A stretch of 64,000 nt of DNA from Aldehydirespirator sp965261105 (GCA_965261105.1 CBDHCM010000006.1:1984001-2048000); one strand, 5' to 3'. Shown: positions 45,801-54,424, counted from the stretch's first letter. Notes: generated by a model from the letters alone, not told the origin. Numbers and translations: made by a program.

Positions 45801-46844
45801 GTGAATCCGTTGGATTTGGACAGCGCGAAGCGCCAGCTCCGGCGAGCGGCTGAGATCAAACCTGGTACGGCGGTCGCCGACAGACTCAAAGCCGGCGGCA
45901 GGACAGCGCTGGACGCGACTGCGGAGCGCACGGCACATGTGATGGCCGCGGCGCAGGCACTGTTGGCGAGTGACCTGTCCTCAGACCTCAACAACCTGGT
46001 CGCGGCCGCGGTCAAGGGAAGCGCGACGATCTACGACAAAGCGATGGACGCCAACTACCTCGACCCGCTGCTACGGCCGGGGCTGGGCGGCAGCTACCAC
46101 CGGCTCTTCGATGGGGGCCACACCATCGCCGGCGCCGTCAGAGCCGCTCGGGACGCATCCCCCGACGACACCGTCATCGAGGAGGCGCTGGGAACCGTTC
46201 AGGCGCTGCTCAGAGACGCCGCCACCCCCAGAGGCCTGCCGCTCGCGACCTGGGACAAGGGCACCTTCGACGCAGTGGCGGACTCCCGGGAGTCGACGTT
46301 CGCAATACCCAAGAGCTGGTTCGATGACCTGAACACCTACGACGCCGCAGACCTGCTCGGCGCGTCATTGGGTGTGGTCGCCGTGGCCTTGGAATGGAAC
46401 CGTGCCGACACCGAGACCTTCGCCAGACTCACCGCCGGCATGGGGCTGCCAGCCGCCGTCGGCACCAATCCCCTACTGCTGGTCGTCGTGGTCGTCGCTG
46501 CAGCCAGAGCCTTCCACAAGGCCCGCTGCGTCGACGAGTATACCGAACTCGTCGACGGCGGATTCAAGGGCGTCGTCGGCTCCGGAGCGACAATGGCGGC
46601 GGTCGCGCTCGCGACCTCGGCCGGCGGGCCCGCGGGAGTGGCGCTCCTGGTCGGCCTCACCGCAGGCATCGTCGCCAACTCCGCAACGAAGAACGTGAGC
46701 CTGACCGCAATCGGCCGCTTCATCGCCACCCGAGCCGCCGCCATGACTACAGACCCCCCTACAGAAGAGGCCGCCGACCCGCCGGATGTCGATGGGCTCG
46801 ACGGAGCCGACAGCGACGCAATGGACACGACTCACAACCCCTGA
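45801..46844 (+). CDS. Hydrophobic Gly/Ala-rich protein of unknown function, intact copy
   Basis: A 347-residue protein from a GTG start (VNPLDLDSAKRQL). The N-terminal half is helical and polar (KGSATIYDKAMDANYLDPLL); the C-terminal half has two strongly hydrophobic Gly/Ala segments (NPLLLVVVVVAAARAF, then GGPAGVALLVGLTAGIVA) likely to insert in membrane, with a short acidic tail. No family recognised. Three versions lie within 7.5 kb (39379 truncated, 41500 frameshifted, this one intact), and a 5' remnant may lie at 59034. Only this copy can make the whole protein. Confidence 0.7.
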   Translation: MNPLDLDSAKRQLRRAAEIKPGTAVADRLKAGGRTALDATAERTAHVMAAAQALLASDLSSDLNNLVAAAVKGSATIYDKAMDANYLDPLLRPGLGGSYHRLFDGGHTIAGAVRAARDASPDDTVIEEALGTVQALLRDAATPRGLPLATWDKGTFDAVADSRESTFAIPKSWFDDLNTYDAADLLGASLGVVAVALEWNRADTETFARLTAGMGLPAAVGTNPLLLVVVVVAAARAFHKARCVDEYTELVDGGFKGVVGSGATMAAVALATSAGGPAGVALLVGLTAGIVANSATKNVSLTAIGRFIATRAAAMTTDPPTEEAADPPDVDGLDGADSDAMDTTHNP

Positions 46845-46952
46845 CCATCGCGACCGCTCCGCACCAGCCGCCGGCGGTCTGCCCGTAGATCGTGTCAGCG
46901 CGGCGTCCTTGTCGGCTCGCCGAGTCCGGTGGATCCGAACCGCTGCGATATC

Positions 46953-47306
46953 ATGTTTGATGTCATGTGGTCGGTGGAGGTAGAGTCGGAAGTTGAGAAA
47001 TGGATCGATTCCCTGCCGGTGAAGGAGTTCGCGACCGTGCTCGCAGCCGTCGAGCGGCTCTCAGAACGCGGCAGCCAACTGCGGGTGCCAGCGTCGCGGT
47101 CACTGGGCGAGGGCCTCTTCGAACTACGCATCGACGTTGGCCGAACACAGCGGCGCATCACCTACTACTTCGCGGACGGCCGCCGAATCGTGCTGCTGAC
47201 CGCGTTCCGCAAACAACGACAGACCGAGCGGGTCGAGATCCGGCGCGCTCGCCAAGCCATGCGACGCTGCATCGCTGAAGGACACACGGCCGAGGAGGAC
47301 GACTAA
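46953..47306 (+). CDS. higB: HigB/RelE-type toxin
   Basis: A 117-residue Gp49/HigB-like mRNA interferase. RSLGEGLFELRIDVGRTQRRITYYF near residue 50 and RRIVLLTAFRKQRQ near 77 are family blocks. Its stop overlaps the next gene's ATG (TAATG), and the order toxin-then-HTH is the HigBA order. It probably cuts ribosome-bound mRNA. Confidence 0.85.
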   Translation: MFDVMWSVEVESEVEKWIDSLPVKEFATVLAAVERLSERGSQLRVPASRSLGEGLFELRIDVGRTQRRITYYFADGRRIVLLTAFRKQRQTERVEIRRARQAMRRCIAEGHTAEEDD

Positions 47307-47611
47307 TGGGTCGCACGACTATCGAGGAACTGCGCAACCGGCGGGTCAACGCCATGACCAGCGCCGAGCGGGCCGAATTCGACGAGGCGCTTACCGCGGC
47401 CCGCCTGGCCATCGACGTCGGCGAGAAGGTCCGAGAAGCCCGCGAGGCGGCCGGACTCAGCCAACGAGAGCTAGCTGTGCGAATGTCCACCAGCCAAGCA
47501 GCGGTGGCTCGCCTCGAGGCCGGCGGCACCAGCGCCACACTCACGACCCTGCAAAAGGCCGCTGCCGCGCTGGGCCTCGAACTCACCATCGACCTCGCTC
47601 CAGCACACTGA
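47306..47611 (+). CDS. higA: HigA-type XRE-family antitoxin
   Basis: A 101-residue protein with an XRE helix-turn-helix: VREAREAAGLSQRELAVRMSTSQAAVARLEAG from about residue 42. The C-terminal TLQKAAAALGLELTIDLAP is the usual ending. Overlaps the toxin stop by one base. It should neutralise the toxin and repress the operon. Confidence 0.87.
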   Translation: MGRTTIEELRNRRVNAMTSAERAEFDEALTAARLAIDVGEKVREAREAAGLSQRELAVRMSTSQAAVARLEAGGTSATLTTLQKAAAALGLELTIDLAPAH

Positions 47612-47830
47612 CAACGCTGTCCGTCAACTGCCCAGTGGTTGGCCTGATACTCGAACGTGCCGTTGCCGTGGAGCGCCTTGGTGGAGTTGCCGACGCGGAC
47701 GTAGACCGCTGTGGGACTGTTGTGACCTGAACGGGGGCTTGGCGAACACAGGTCTACGGTCCGGTGCATCGGCCCAGTTGCGCATCGGGACCAGACCACG
47801 CCCAGCTACAGCCACTGCTAGGATGGCGGC

Positions 47831-47892
47831 GAAGACCCCGGAACCGTCCCTGCTGCGGCAAACGGCCGGGGTTGCGCCCTTTTGGGGCTCGC
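47831..47892. repeat. 62-bp hairpin-forming repeat, copy 2
   Basis: Nearly identical to 41048-41109, including the CCCCGGAACCGT arm, CGGCAAACGGCCGGGGTT and the trailing TGGGGCTCGC. Confidence 0.7.
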
Positions 47893-47948
47893 CCGCCGTC
47901 TCGGGCGTGCCAGCGAAGACAATCGACCACGAAGCGCAGCCTTCGCAT

Positions 47949-48022
47949 GGAAAGAGAAGCCCCGCCAGTGCGCCACCGACGGGCGGAGGCGGACGGCGGG
48001 GAGGATTGGCTACACGATAGCC
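47949..48022 (-). terminator. Two-hairpin terminator-like repeat, copy 3
   Basis: Minus strand: GGCTA/TAGCC hairpin, CCAATCCTCCCCGCC, closing GGCGGGG, then CTTCTCTTTCC. No minus-strand gene now lies upstream of it, so it is probably a relic. Confidence 0.5.
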
Positions 48023-48039
48023 GAAGGAGAAAGACCCCC

Positions 48040-48579
48040 ATGCGTTCTACGGGCCCGCTGTTAGCGGTTTGTCGGCTGTTTCCGGCTTGCACCTACTGGC
48101 CGGGATCACTGCTCCACCGCCCGATCAAGCGGCGCTGCCCCTATGACTTCGGACAAACGATGACCAGGATCTACGACTTGACCCTGCTGTCGCGCTCCAA
48201 CGTCGGCTCAACCTTCTACGTCGATCTGGCCGACTGCCTCTCGGCCCTGGTGGACGAAGCCAGGATGCAGCGCGACTACCAGCCAGAGGTGTCCAACGCG
48301 GATGCGTACCCGGTGGACTACCGGATCGAGGGAAAAAGCGGCATCCCGCTATTCCTCTACGGTGTGCCCAACCGCGACAAGGCGCGGTCGACGACGATCA
48401 TGCTCGGCTACTTCCACCGGCATGATCTCGCGTTCGAGTCGATCATCGTCTTCGAGGACCAGGCCGAGATCCCGAGAGTCGATCTTGCGGGACTCTCCGA
48501 TGTGGGCGGGGACATGATCTCGTCGCTGGAGTCGACCGAGGATCTCAACCGGAAGCTCTTGATGCGTGTCGCCGCATGA
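48040..48579 (+). CDS. Hypothetical protein
   Basis: A 179-residue product with AAGGAG before its ATG. The first 40 residues look unlike the rest, so the start may instead be ATG 48160 (MTRIYDLTLLSRSN), which has a poorer ribosome-binding site. The body is a mixed alpha/beta protein: FYVDLADCLSALVDEARM, IPLFLYGVPNRDKARSTTIM and FESIIVFEDQAEIPRVDL. No family is recognised with confidence. It stands alone; the strong inverted repeat at 48619 lies 40 bp after its stop. Confidence 0.55.
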   Translation: MRSTGPLLAVCRLFPACTYWPGSLLHRPIKRRCPYDFGQTMTRIYDLTLLSRSNVGSTFYVDLADCLSALVDEARMQRDYQPEVSNADAYPVDYRIEGKSGIPLFLYGVPNRDKARSTTIMLGYFHRHDLAFESIIVFEDQAEIPRVDLAGLSDVGGDMISSLESTEDLNRKLLMRVAA

Positions 48580-48618
48580 TCGCCGGCAACGCGACCGCCC
48601 GTCGCTTGATATAGCAGT

Positions 48619-48655
48619 GTCAAGGGCCAGTGGGATCTGCCCAGTGGCCCTTGAC
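48619..48655. terminator. Strong inverted repeat after the hypothetical gene
   Basis: GTCAAGGGCCA and TGGCCCTTGAC pair perfectly over 11 bp, extended by four of five more pairs around an ATCTG loop. No T-run follows, so it may act as a transcript-stabilising hairpin rather than an intrinsic terminator. Confidence 0.45.
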
Positions 48656-48733
48656 CGGTGACCCGAGCAAGTGCCGCCCAATCGGCTGTTTCGTCGCCTC
48701 GGCGCACCTGGCCGCCCGCTACCGGGAGGACCG

Positions 48734-48970
48734 ATGAACGTCGGAGACATGACCCCCGAAGAGGAGTACGACTTCTACGGCAAGCCCGAGAATCAGGTGC
48801 CCCAGGGACCGGCGCGGCGCCGGAAGCAGCGCATGACCGATCCCGTGCCCGTGCGTTTCCCACCCGAGATGCTCGAACGGGTCAAAGCGGCCGCTGCCGC
48901 CGACGACCGCTCCGTTTCGTCCTGGATTCGCCGAGCCGTCGACCGCACTCTCCAGGCCGAGCAGTCCTGA
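48734..48970 (+). CDS. Orphan ribbon-helix-helix-type protein
   Basis: A 78-residue protein from an ATG after GGGAGGA. The C-terminal half (DPVPVRFPPEMLERVKAAAA, then DDRSVSSWIRRAVDRTLQ) is an RHH DNA-binding domain of the antitoxin type; the N-terminal half (MTPEEEYDFYGKPENQVPQG) may bind a partner. No toxin gene follows. Its last 36 coding bases plus stop (48935-48978) recur exactly at 10702 and 14295, so this gene or a relative was once next to the Rieske/MOSC region. Confidence 0.7.
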   Translation: MNVGDMTPEEEYDFYGKPENQVPQGPARRRKQRMTDPVPVRFPPEMLERVKAAAAADDRSVSSWIRRAVDRTLQAEQS

Positions 48971-49131
48971 ACCACGTCACGCACGACCTGTAGCCGCCGG
49001 CTCTGCTAGTACCATGCGTCGGCTATTTCGTTGACAGCTGAAACAGTCAGCATCACTCCTGCTTCGGATCAGTGGGAGGCCGTTAGCATCCCGCCCGCAA
49101 CGTTGGTCGATGGTTGAGGAGAGCAGCAGAC

Positions 49132-49584
49132 ATGGAACAGCCGGATCACGACATCGAGTCCCCGGTGGCCAACACCGACCTGGGTGAGGGCGGACACGAC
49201 GGCGTACCGCCCGATTCCGACGGGGGCGCGCCTGGTCGCGGCTCTCTGGTCACCGAGGCGGCTGCGGGAACCGTGGGCGGCGTGGTTGCGGGCTCGCTCC
49301 TGGGCTGGGGTAGCGCAGGCATTGCAGCTGCCGGTGCAGCGGTCGCCCTGCCCCTCGCTGGAGCTGTGGCGGCTGGCGGTCTCATCGCCGTGGGTGGGGT
49401 CACTGTGGCCCGTCGTCTTGGAGTTCCCGTCGACCAGGCCGCGCACGGAGCCGGCCGCGCTGCCGCTACCGCGGCACGGGCGGTGGGCCCGGCCGCTACG
49501 ACAGCAGCCAAGGTCTCCAAGTCCGCGGCCACCGGCGCGGCACGGCGCCTGAAGTCGCTTGTGGACAAGTTCGAGTCGCCCTGA
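49132..49584 (+). CDS. Gly/Ala-rich membrane protein of unknown function
   Basis: A 150-residue product. After an acidic 40-residue head comes a long glycine-zipper-like hydrophobic span (VGGVVAGSLLGWGSAGIAAA and on to GGLIAVGGVTVARRLG), then an Ala-rich basic tail ending RRLKSLVDKFESP. It could span the membrane twice. No family is recognised; it only loosely resembles the C-terminal half of the hydrophobic gene family at 45801. Confidence 0.55.
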   Translation: MEQPDHDIESPVANTDLGEGGHDGVPPDSDGGAPGRGSLVTEAAAGTVGGVVAGSLLGWGSAGIAAAGAAVALPLAGAVAAGGLIAVGGVTVARRLGVPVDQAAHGAGRAAATAARAVGPAATTAAKVSKSAATGAARRLKSLVDKFESP

Positions 49585-49623
49585 CTCGAGTTCGCAGCGA
49601 CCATTCCGAGGTCAGGTCACCGA

Positions 49624-49735
49624 TCAGGGTCGTACTTCGGTGAATCCCGCCGCGCTGAAGTCGCCGTCGGACGCGAGGGTCTCGGTGATGCGTTCACGGC
49701 GCATGATCTCGAAGCTGGTGGCGTCCACGCGGTCA
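49624..49735 (-). pseudogene. 3' relic of the VapC toxin gene
   Basis: Encodes only VDATSFEIMRRERITETLAS and the conserved tail AAGFTEVRP, about 34 codons, close to the last part of the VapC copies at 9506 and 54425. The rest is gone; an alpha/beta hydrolase fragment abuts it. Confidence 0.88.
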
Positions 49736-50160
49736 CCGTTCAGCTGCTGTGGTTCGTGCGAGGAAGCGTTCGAGGTGGCCGACGAGAGTTTCGGGCTGGT
49801 CGATCGGGATGAGCGTGCGGCTGTCGTCGATCCAGATGAGCTCGGCATTCTCGAAGTGCGCGGCTAGACGTTCAGCGTGCTCGGGTGGCATCAGCCTGTC
49901 CTTGCGGGCCCACACCACCAGGACGGATCCCGTGAAGGCGCGCTGCTGCTCGGCCCATTCGAGCAACTGTGTCTTCTTGGGCACGTTGCGGAGGTACTTG
50001 TCGAGATCCCGGCGTGCCCTCGGATCGTGGCGCAGCGGCTCGATCCAGCTCATGAACTGTTCGTTCGGCACCCGCTTCTTCGACAGGCCGCCGAAGGTGA
50101 TCGGCAGGTGCCGCAGCAGGCGCGGGCGCAGAAGCTGCACTCCTTGACGTGCACCCGCGG
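49736..50160 (-). pseudogene. C-terminal part of an alpha/beta hydrolase
   Basis: Matches the end of an alpha/beta hydrolase: lid region NEQFMSWIEPLRHDPRARRD, then GSVLVVWARKDRLMPPEHAE with the acidic residue. The nucleophile domain is missing, and the upstream codons of the open frame do not look like one. The expected GH.D histidine region reads IDDSRTLIPIDQPE, lacking a clear catalytic His. Probably non-functional. Confidence 0.7.
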
Positions 50161-50277
50161 CCAAGACCCCTTGCTCGCCTGTCTGTCCCGTCTGCGTCGA
50201 ACCTGTGTTGTGCCTCGCAGTACTGTGCCGCGCTGTTGCTTCAGCGTCTGGAGATACAGCAGGAAGGAGGAAGTGGC

Positions 50278-51105
50278 ATGGCAAGTGAATCGTCGCCGCC
50301 GGGGCGGGGCTCGGACCCGGGGCGTCTGGGCAGCTACTCGAGGCGGGCAGAGCCAGTGATGCTGGTGCTGGCGGTAGCCAGCGTGCCGCTGTTCTTGTTG
50401 GAGCATCGGCATTGGCTGGCCGCCGCGGCGGGCTGGGTCGTGGTGGCGGTGTTCTTTGCTGACCTCATCACCCGTGTTGTTCTGGTGGACGGATCAAGGC
50501 GCAGCTACTTGGTTCGCCACTGGTACGACGTAGCTATCGTCGTGCTGTCCGTGTTGCCGGTCGCGCGTCCCCTCAGAGCCCTGCGAGCCCTTCAGTTGCT
50601 GCGCGGTGTGCGTGCATTCATCGCCGCCCACAAGGCAGCCACAACCATGACGCGGGCCTGGAAGAGTCTGCACGGCAAGGCACTCATAGTGTCGTGCGCA
50701 GCACTATCCGCGGTGGCGGTGCTAGCGGTGTATGAGGCAGAGCACGCTGCCGGCGGCAGCATCGACTCCCTGGAGGACACACTGTGGTGGGCAGCCGCAA
50801 CGGTCACGACCGTCGGCTACGGAGATCTCAGTCCCGGCACAACCGCGGCGCGTGCGGCCGCGGTGGTCCTCATGGTCTGCGGGGTCTCGTTGTTTGGCCT
50901 GCTGACAGCGAACGTGTCAGCGAGGTTCCTCAAGAACGATGCGCTCCTGGCTTACGAGCAAATGGCAGAACTCCTCGGCGCGAGTCGGTCGTGCCCAAAT
51001 TGCGGCCACACGCCGTCTCTACGCGCCAGTGCTACGGCCACGGCGGCAGAAGGAAACGAATCGGGAACTACTGCACACGAGCGATCAGCAACGCATCCGG
51101 CGTAG
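50278..51105 (+). CDS. Voltage-gated-type potassium channel
   Basis: A 275-residue membrane protein. Start ATG follows AGGAAGGAGG. Hydrophobic helices S1-S4 occupy residues 25-115; the S4-like segment RPLRALRALQLLRGVRAF has regularly spaced Arg. S5 is near 140-160, the pore has the selectivity filter TTVGYGD near 180 and S6 follows. The cytoplasmic tail holds a CPNC pair, possibly half a metal site. It would conduct K+ across the inner membrane. A duplicated gene fragment follows directly. Confidence 0.88.
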   Translation: MASESSPPGRGSDPGRLGSYSRRAEPVMLVLAVASVPLFLLEHRHWLAAAAGWVVVAVFFADLITRVVLVDGSRRSYLVRHWYDVAIVVLSVLPVARPLRALRALQLLRGVRAFIAAHKAATTMTRAWKSLHGKALIVSCAALSAVAVLAVYEAEHAAGGSIDSLEDTLWWAAATVTTVGYGDLSPGTTAARAAAVVLMVCGVSLFGLLTANVSARFLKNDALLAYEQMAELLGASRSCPNCGHTPSLRASATATAAEGNESGTTAHERSATHPA

Positions 51106-51122
51106 CGGCCAAATCGCGAACT

Positions 51123-51206
51123 GTCGAGGCCACGATCGACACCGACATTCGGTTCTGGACCGACATCGCCGCGGATGCCGAGCGGGCCAACCTCCAACCG
51201 ATTCAG
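51123..51206 (+). pseudogene. Fragment of the gene at 43009
   Basis: 84 bp nearly identical to 43069-43152 (codons for VEATIDTDIR and on). No frame continues. Confidence 0.85.
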
Positions 51207-51522
51207 AACTTCACATCATGGGCGGCAGCCGATGCAGCCACTCCGTCATCTGCGGGTCCATCGGCTCGGGCGCGCTGCAACGAACACTTCCGCCGGGCCC
51301 GACCCGCCCTCAGCACCGAGACAGGCCCCCGCTCTCGCTGATCCGCCGCGTCCCCTCCGCCGCCGACTGTGCGGTCGAGATCGCCCACGCTGCATCGTCA
51401 TGGGTGATCGCGGGACCGTCCGAGTCGTAGTATTGGGCGCTGTGGCGCATGGGGCGGAAGCGCTCGAACGTCGGCCAGCTCCGGTCTGTACGCAAGAGTG
51501 CATCCATGCGTATGATGAAGGT

Positions 51523-51801
51523 ATGCACAAGCAGCGGGTGACGGTCACCGTGGACGAGGCACTGCTCGACGCGGCCAACGCTGCGGTGAGCGAGGGACGC
51601 GCCCGATCGGTCAGCGAATGGATCGGTGAGGCGATGACCCAACGACACGACAGAGACCTAAGGCTCGCGGTGCTCAGCCGGCTTGTCGCCGACTATGAAG
51701 CCGAGCACGGCTTCATCACCGATGACGAGATCGCCGAGCAAGCCCATCAGGATCGCGACACGGCCGCGTCGCTCAGAGCCGCTGCCCGGCGAGCCGGATG
51801 A
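51523..51801 (+). CDS. VapB-type antitoxin of a second VapBC family
   Basis: A 92-residue protein: MHKQRVTVTVDEALLDAANA, then RSVSEWIGEAM, an RHH domain, and an acidic tail with EAEHGFITDDEIAEQ. The stop overlaps the PIN toxin ATG by four bases. TGCAT and ATGCA flank the region just before and over the start, a possible operator. Not closely related to the VapB copies at 9898 and 54817. Confidence 0.82.
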   Translation: MHKQRVTVTVDEALLDAANAAVSEGRARSVSEWIGEAMTQRHDRDLRLAVLSRLVADYEAEHGFITDDEIAEQAHQDRDTAASLRAAARRAG

Positions 51802-52178
51802 CCGAGATCTTGGACTCGGGCGCGCTCATCGCGCTCGAGGGCGACGACCGCCGGATGTGGCGGCGCTTCAAGGGCTCCCTTCAGGCCCAGAGCCCGCCGA
51901 GGACCCACGGGGGCGTGGTCGCCCAGGTATGGCGGGGTGGAACAGGCCGCCAAGCGCGCCTCGCCGCGGCGCTGCAGGCCGTCGAGATCGTGCCCCTCGA
52001 CGCCGCTCTCGGACGACGCGCCGGGGTCCTGCTCGCCCGCTGCGGCCTCGCCGACGCAATCGATGCGGCACTGGTCGCCCTAGCCGACCACGGCGACCAG
52101 ATCATCACGTCAGATCCCGGCGACATCGCCGTCCTCGCCGCCGCCACCAATCGGCGCGTCGACGTAGTTCCCGTCTGA
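51798..52178 (+). CDS. PIN-domain toxin (VapC) of a second family
   Basis: A 126-residue PIN-domain RNase starting MTEILDSGALIALEGDD (first Asp), with THGGVVAQVWRGG near 36, DAIDAALVALADHGD near 84 and IITSDPGDIAVLA near 100 carrying other acidic residues. Position 2 of the canonical VAQVW block is kept. Coupled to the antitoxin upstream. Confidence 0.85.
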   Translation: MTEILDSGALIALEGDDRRMWRRFKGSLQAQSPPRTHGGVVAQVWRGGTGRQARLAAALQAVEIVPLDAALGRRAGVLLARCGLADAIDAALVALADHGDQIITSDPGDIAVLAAATNRRVDVVPV

Positions 52179-52293
52179 AACCCCGGGTAGCACAGTGTCG
52201 ATGACACCCTCGTCGAGCACCTCGCGCTCGTCCTCGCCGGGGCGACGCACGATCATCAGGATCTCTCCATCGTGTGACTGAGGGTTCCGCAAG

Positions 52294-53523
52294 GTGCATC
52301 CTGCCGTGACCCGGCATCGCCGTGGTAGCACCATTCGCTCCGACGCGGCTGCGGTGGCCGCAGCCAGCGCGTTGCTGGCCGCGGGGGCCACACCGCAGAT
52401 CATCTCGGGTCCGCTGGCGCCCTACCTGCGGCTCGACTTGGGGATCAGCTCGTCCGAGTTGGGGCTGGGCTTGTCACTGTCAGCCGTTCCCGCGGTCGTG
52501 CTGGCAGTGTGGCTCGGACGGGTGACCGACCGCGTCGGCGGCATCAATGTGGGCCGGCTCACCTGCATCGGTGGCTGCTTGTTCGTGGTGGCGCTGTCGC
52601 AGGCGCCCAGCACGGCGTGGTTCGTGGCGTTGCTGGCCGCAGCCGGGATCCTGCGGGTGCTGTCCGAGCCGAGCTCTTCGAGGATCCTGGTGGACTTCTT
52701 GGCTCGCACGCCGCGGGTTCTCGCTTTCGGCATTCGTGAGGCGGCGATGCCGCTGCTGGTGCTGGTGTCCACCGCCGTGCTGCCGGTGTTCGGCGACCGG
52801 CTGGGTTGGCGCACCGTGTTCGCCGCGTGCTCGGTGTTCGCGTTGACGGGCTTGGCGCTGCTGATGGGACCGGCACGGCCCCGGAGACAGTCGCTGCCGG
52901 TGGGAGTACGGTCCGGTCCTGCGGCACCGGTCACAGCCGGGCCGCCCCGCAGCGCCCGCGATGATGTGGCCTCTCTGGGGTTGGGCTTTCTTGGCGGCGC
53001 CGCGCTGCTGTTCATCAACCTGGTGGTGTTCAACGCCTTCGCGTCGCTGTCGTTCGTGGACGCCGGAGCCAGTGCCGACACTGCTGCGGCTCTGGTGGCG
53101 GCCTCGGCGGGGGGAAGCGTGCTCATGCGGATCGGCTGCGCTCACGCGGTGACCCGCCGAGATCTGGACGCTCCCAGGACCATCGCGGCCATGGCCGCGG
53201 TGGCGGTTGCCGGCTATGCGGCGATGGCCACGGGCAGCACGGCGCTGATGTTCGTCGGCATTCCGGTGGGGTACGTGGCCGGCTGGGGGTGGACGCCGCT
53301 GCTTTTTGCCCACATAACTGTCGGGCGCGAGCGGTCCACGGGGATGATCACCGGGGTCGTGTCGACCATGTTCGCGGTCGCCGCGCTGGTGAGCCCGGTC
53401 GCGGCCGGATGGGCAGCCGAGAAGCTCGGCTGGCTGGCAGTGTGGGCCCCGGTAGCGCTGTTCTCAGCACTTGCAGCCGCCCTCATGTGGCACCGGCCCA
53501 CCGGGAGCACCAAGGCCGATTGA
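52294..53523 (+). CDS. MFS transporter
   Basis: A 409-residue major facilitator with about twelve hydrophobic helices. The loop-2 motif is WLGRVTDRVGG near residue 74 (G-x-x-x-D-R-x-G) and the halves are joined by a Pro/Arg-rich linker near 195-220. GTG start. The substrate cannot be told. Its 3' end abuts a truncated gene on the other strand, so the junction is a rearrangement border. Confidence 0.85.
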   Translation: MHPAVTRHRRGSTIRSDAAAVAAASALLAAGATPQIISGPLAPYLRLDLGISSSELGLGLSLSAVPAVVLAVWLGRVTDRVGGINVGRLTCIGGCLFVVALSQAPSTAWFVALLAAAGILRVLSEPSSSRILVDFLARTPRVLAFGIREAAMPLLVLVSTAVLPVFGDRLGWRTVFAACSVFALTGLALLMGPARPRRQSLPVGVRSGPAAPVTAGPPRSARDDVASLGLGFLGGAALLFINLVVFNAFASLSFVDAGASADTAAALVAASAGGSVLMRIGCAHAVTRRDLDAPRTIAAMAAVAVAGYAAMATGSTALMFVGIPVGYVAGWGWTPLLFAHITVGRERSTGMITGVVSTMFAVAALVSPVAAGWAAEKLGWLAVWAPVALFSALAAALMWHRPTGSTKAD

Positions 53524-53717
53524 ACCAGCGGCCAGGCACAGGGCCATCGACGTGTCGTCGGTCCACTGGCCGGGCCGCAGGCCGAACGGCCCACCGCCGA
53601 CCATGTCGACGATCGGCTCGAACGAGCCGGGCCGCTTGAACTCCAGTGTGGTGTCCAGCGCATCGCCCGCCGCCAGTCCCAGCAGGCAGCCCCGGAACCG
53701 GCCCGGGTGGCGGCTTC
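53524..53717 (-). pseudogene. N-terminal fragment of an ADP-ribosylglycohydrolase
   Basis: Minus-strand frame reads GCLLGLAAGDALDTTLEFKR, then GPFGLRPGQWTDDTSMALCL, the first metal-binding part of the ARH/DraG family. The frame runs into the MFS gene and stops, so all later motifs are gone. It begins at the end of the phosphatase gene, and the two families are often neighbours. Confidence 0.75.
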
Positions 53718-53719
53718 GC

Positions 53720-54280
53720 TCACGCGGCGGCCCCCGGAGACGGTTCGGTCCAGCTCCGGACGTACCTGCGCTGCTGTTGTGTTTGTGGCGAGCGGGGGTG
53801 GCGGTACCTCTTGTCCATTCCCTGCCACCACTGCGCGATCTGGGCCAGAGCCTCGTCTCCGGTCATGCCGTGGCGCACAAGCCAGCAGCCGACCACGGTG
53901 CCGGTCCTGCCGATGCCGCCCCAACAGTGCACGTACACGTTCTTGCCGTCCTCCAACGCCTTGTCGATGGCGTCGAGGATGCCGGCTGTCTGCTGTTGAC
54001 TGCGAGGCACGTCCATGTCGACGACGGAATGCCGCTCATGCACGCACTCCGTGCCGAGCAGGCTGGCTTCCTGCGCCGCGATCTCGGCATAGGGTGCCAG
54101 CCCCTCATCCGGCTGGGTCAGGTCGATGAAGCAGTCGACGCCGGCTCCCAGCAGGGTCCGCAACCTGGCGGCGGCCTCCTTCCGGCGCCTCGCGCCCGGA
54201 TACTCCCCCGCCGCGAAACGGCCCGGATCAACCCAATAGCTGTTCGCCATCGGCCGGTCGCTCTTACCAGATGCGCTCAC
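53720..54280 (-). CDS. Dual-specificity/tyrosine phosphatase
   Basis: A 186-residue cysteine phosphatase. The active-site loop is VHCWGGIGRTGT near residue 116 (C-x5-R-T) and the general-acid region lies in RHSVVDMDVPRSQ near 83. Start ATG of MSASGKSDRPMANSYW; the internal ATG MANSYWVDPG, 10 codons on, is also possible. It preceded an ADP-ribosylglycohydrolase now cut to a fragment, suggesting a broken signalling or repair operon. Confidence 0.85.
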   Translation of the reverse strand: MSASGKSDRPMANSYWVDPGRFAAGEYPGARRRKEAAARLRTLLGAGVDCFIDLTQPDEGLAPYAEIAAQEASLLGTECVHERHSVVDMDVPRSQQQTAGILDAIDKALEDGKNVYVHCWGGIGRTGTVVGCWLVRHGMTGDEALAQIAQWWQGMDKRYRHPRSPQTQQQRRYVRSWTEPSPGAAA

Positions 54281-54424
54281 GTCCGGAACCCTCCCTTCCC
54301 GAAATTGACACGGCTCGCAACCTCTGACCTCACGGCTCGCACCGTAGTGCCGTGCGGGCTGCTGTCAGGCGTGATGTCCGGCCGCGACCAGCAGGTCGAC
54401 TGCCGGCCGCGAGTGTCCCGCCGA

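Larger units (their letters stand above)
47612..48039. other. 428-bp gap with two copies of dispersed hairpin repeats
   Basis: No gene recognised. It holds copy 2 of the 62-bp hairpin repeat (47831-47892) and copy 3 of the two-hairpin terminator-like repeat (47949-48022). Confidence 0.45.

Noticed and set aside
49736..50284. The alpha/beta hydrolase frame as an intact gene
   Set aside because: Its first third is unlike any hydrolase and the nucleophile domain is absent; treated as a fragment.
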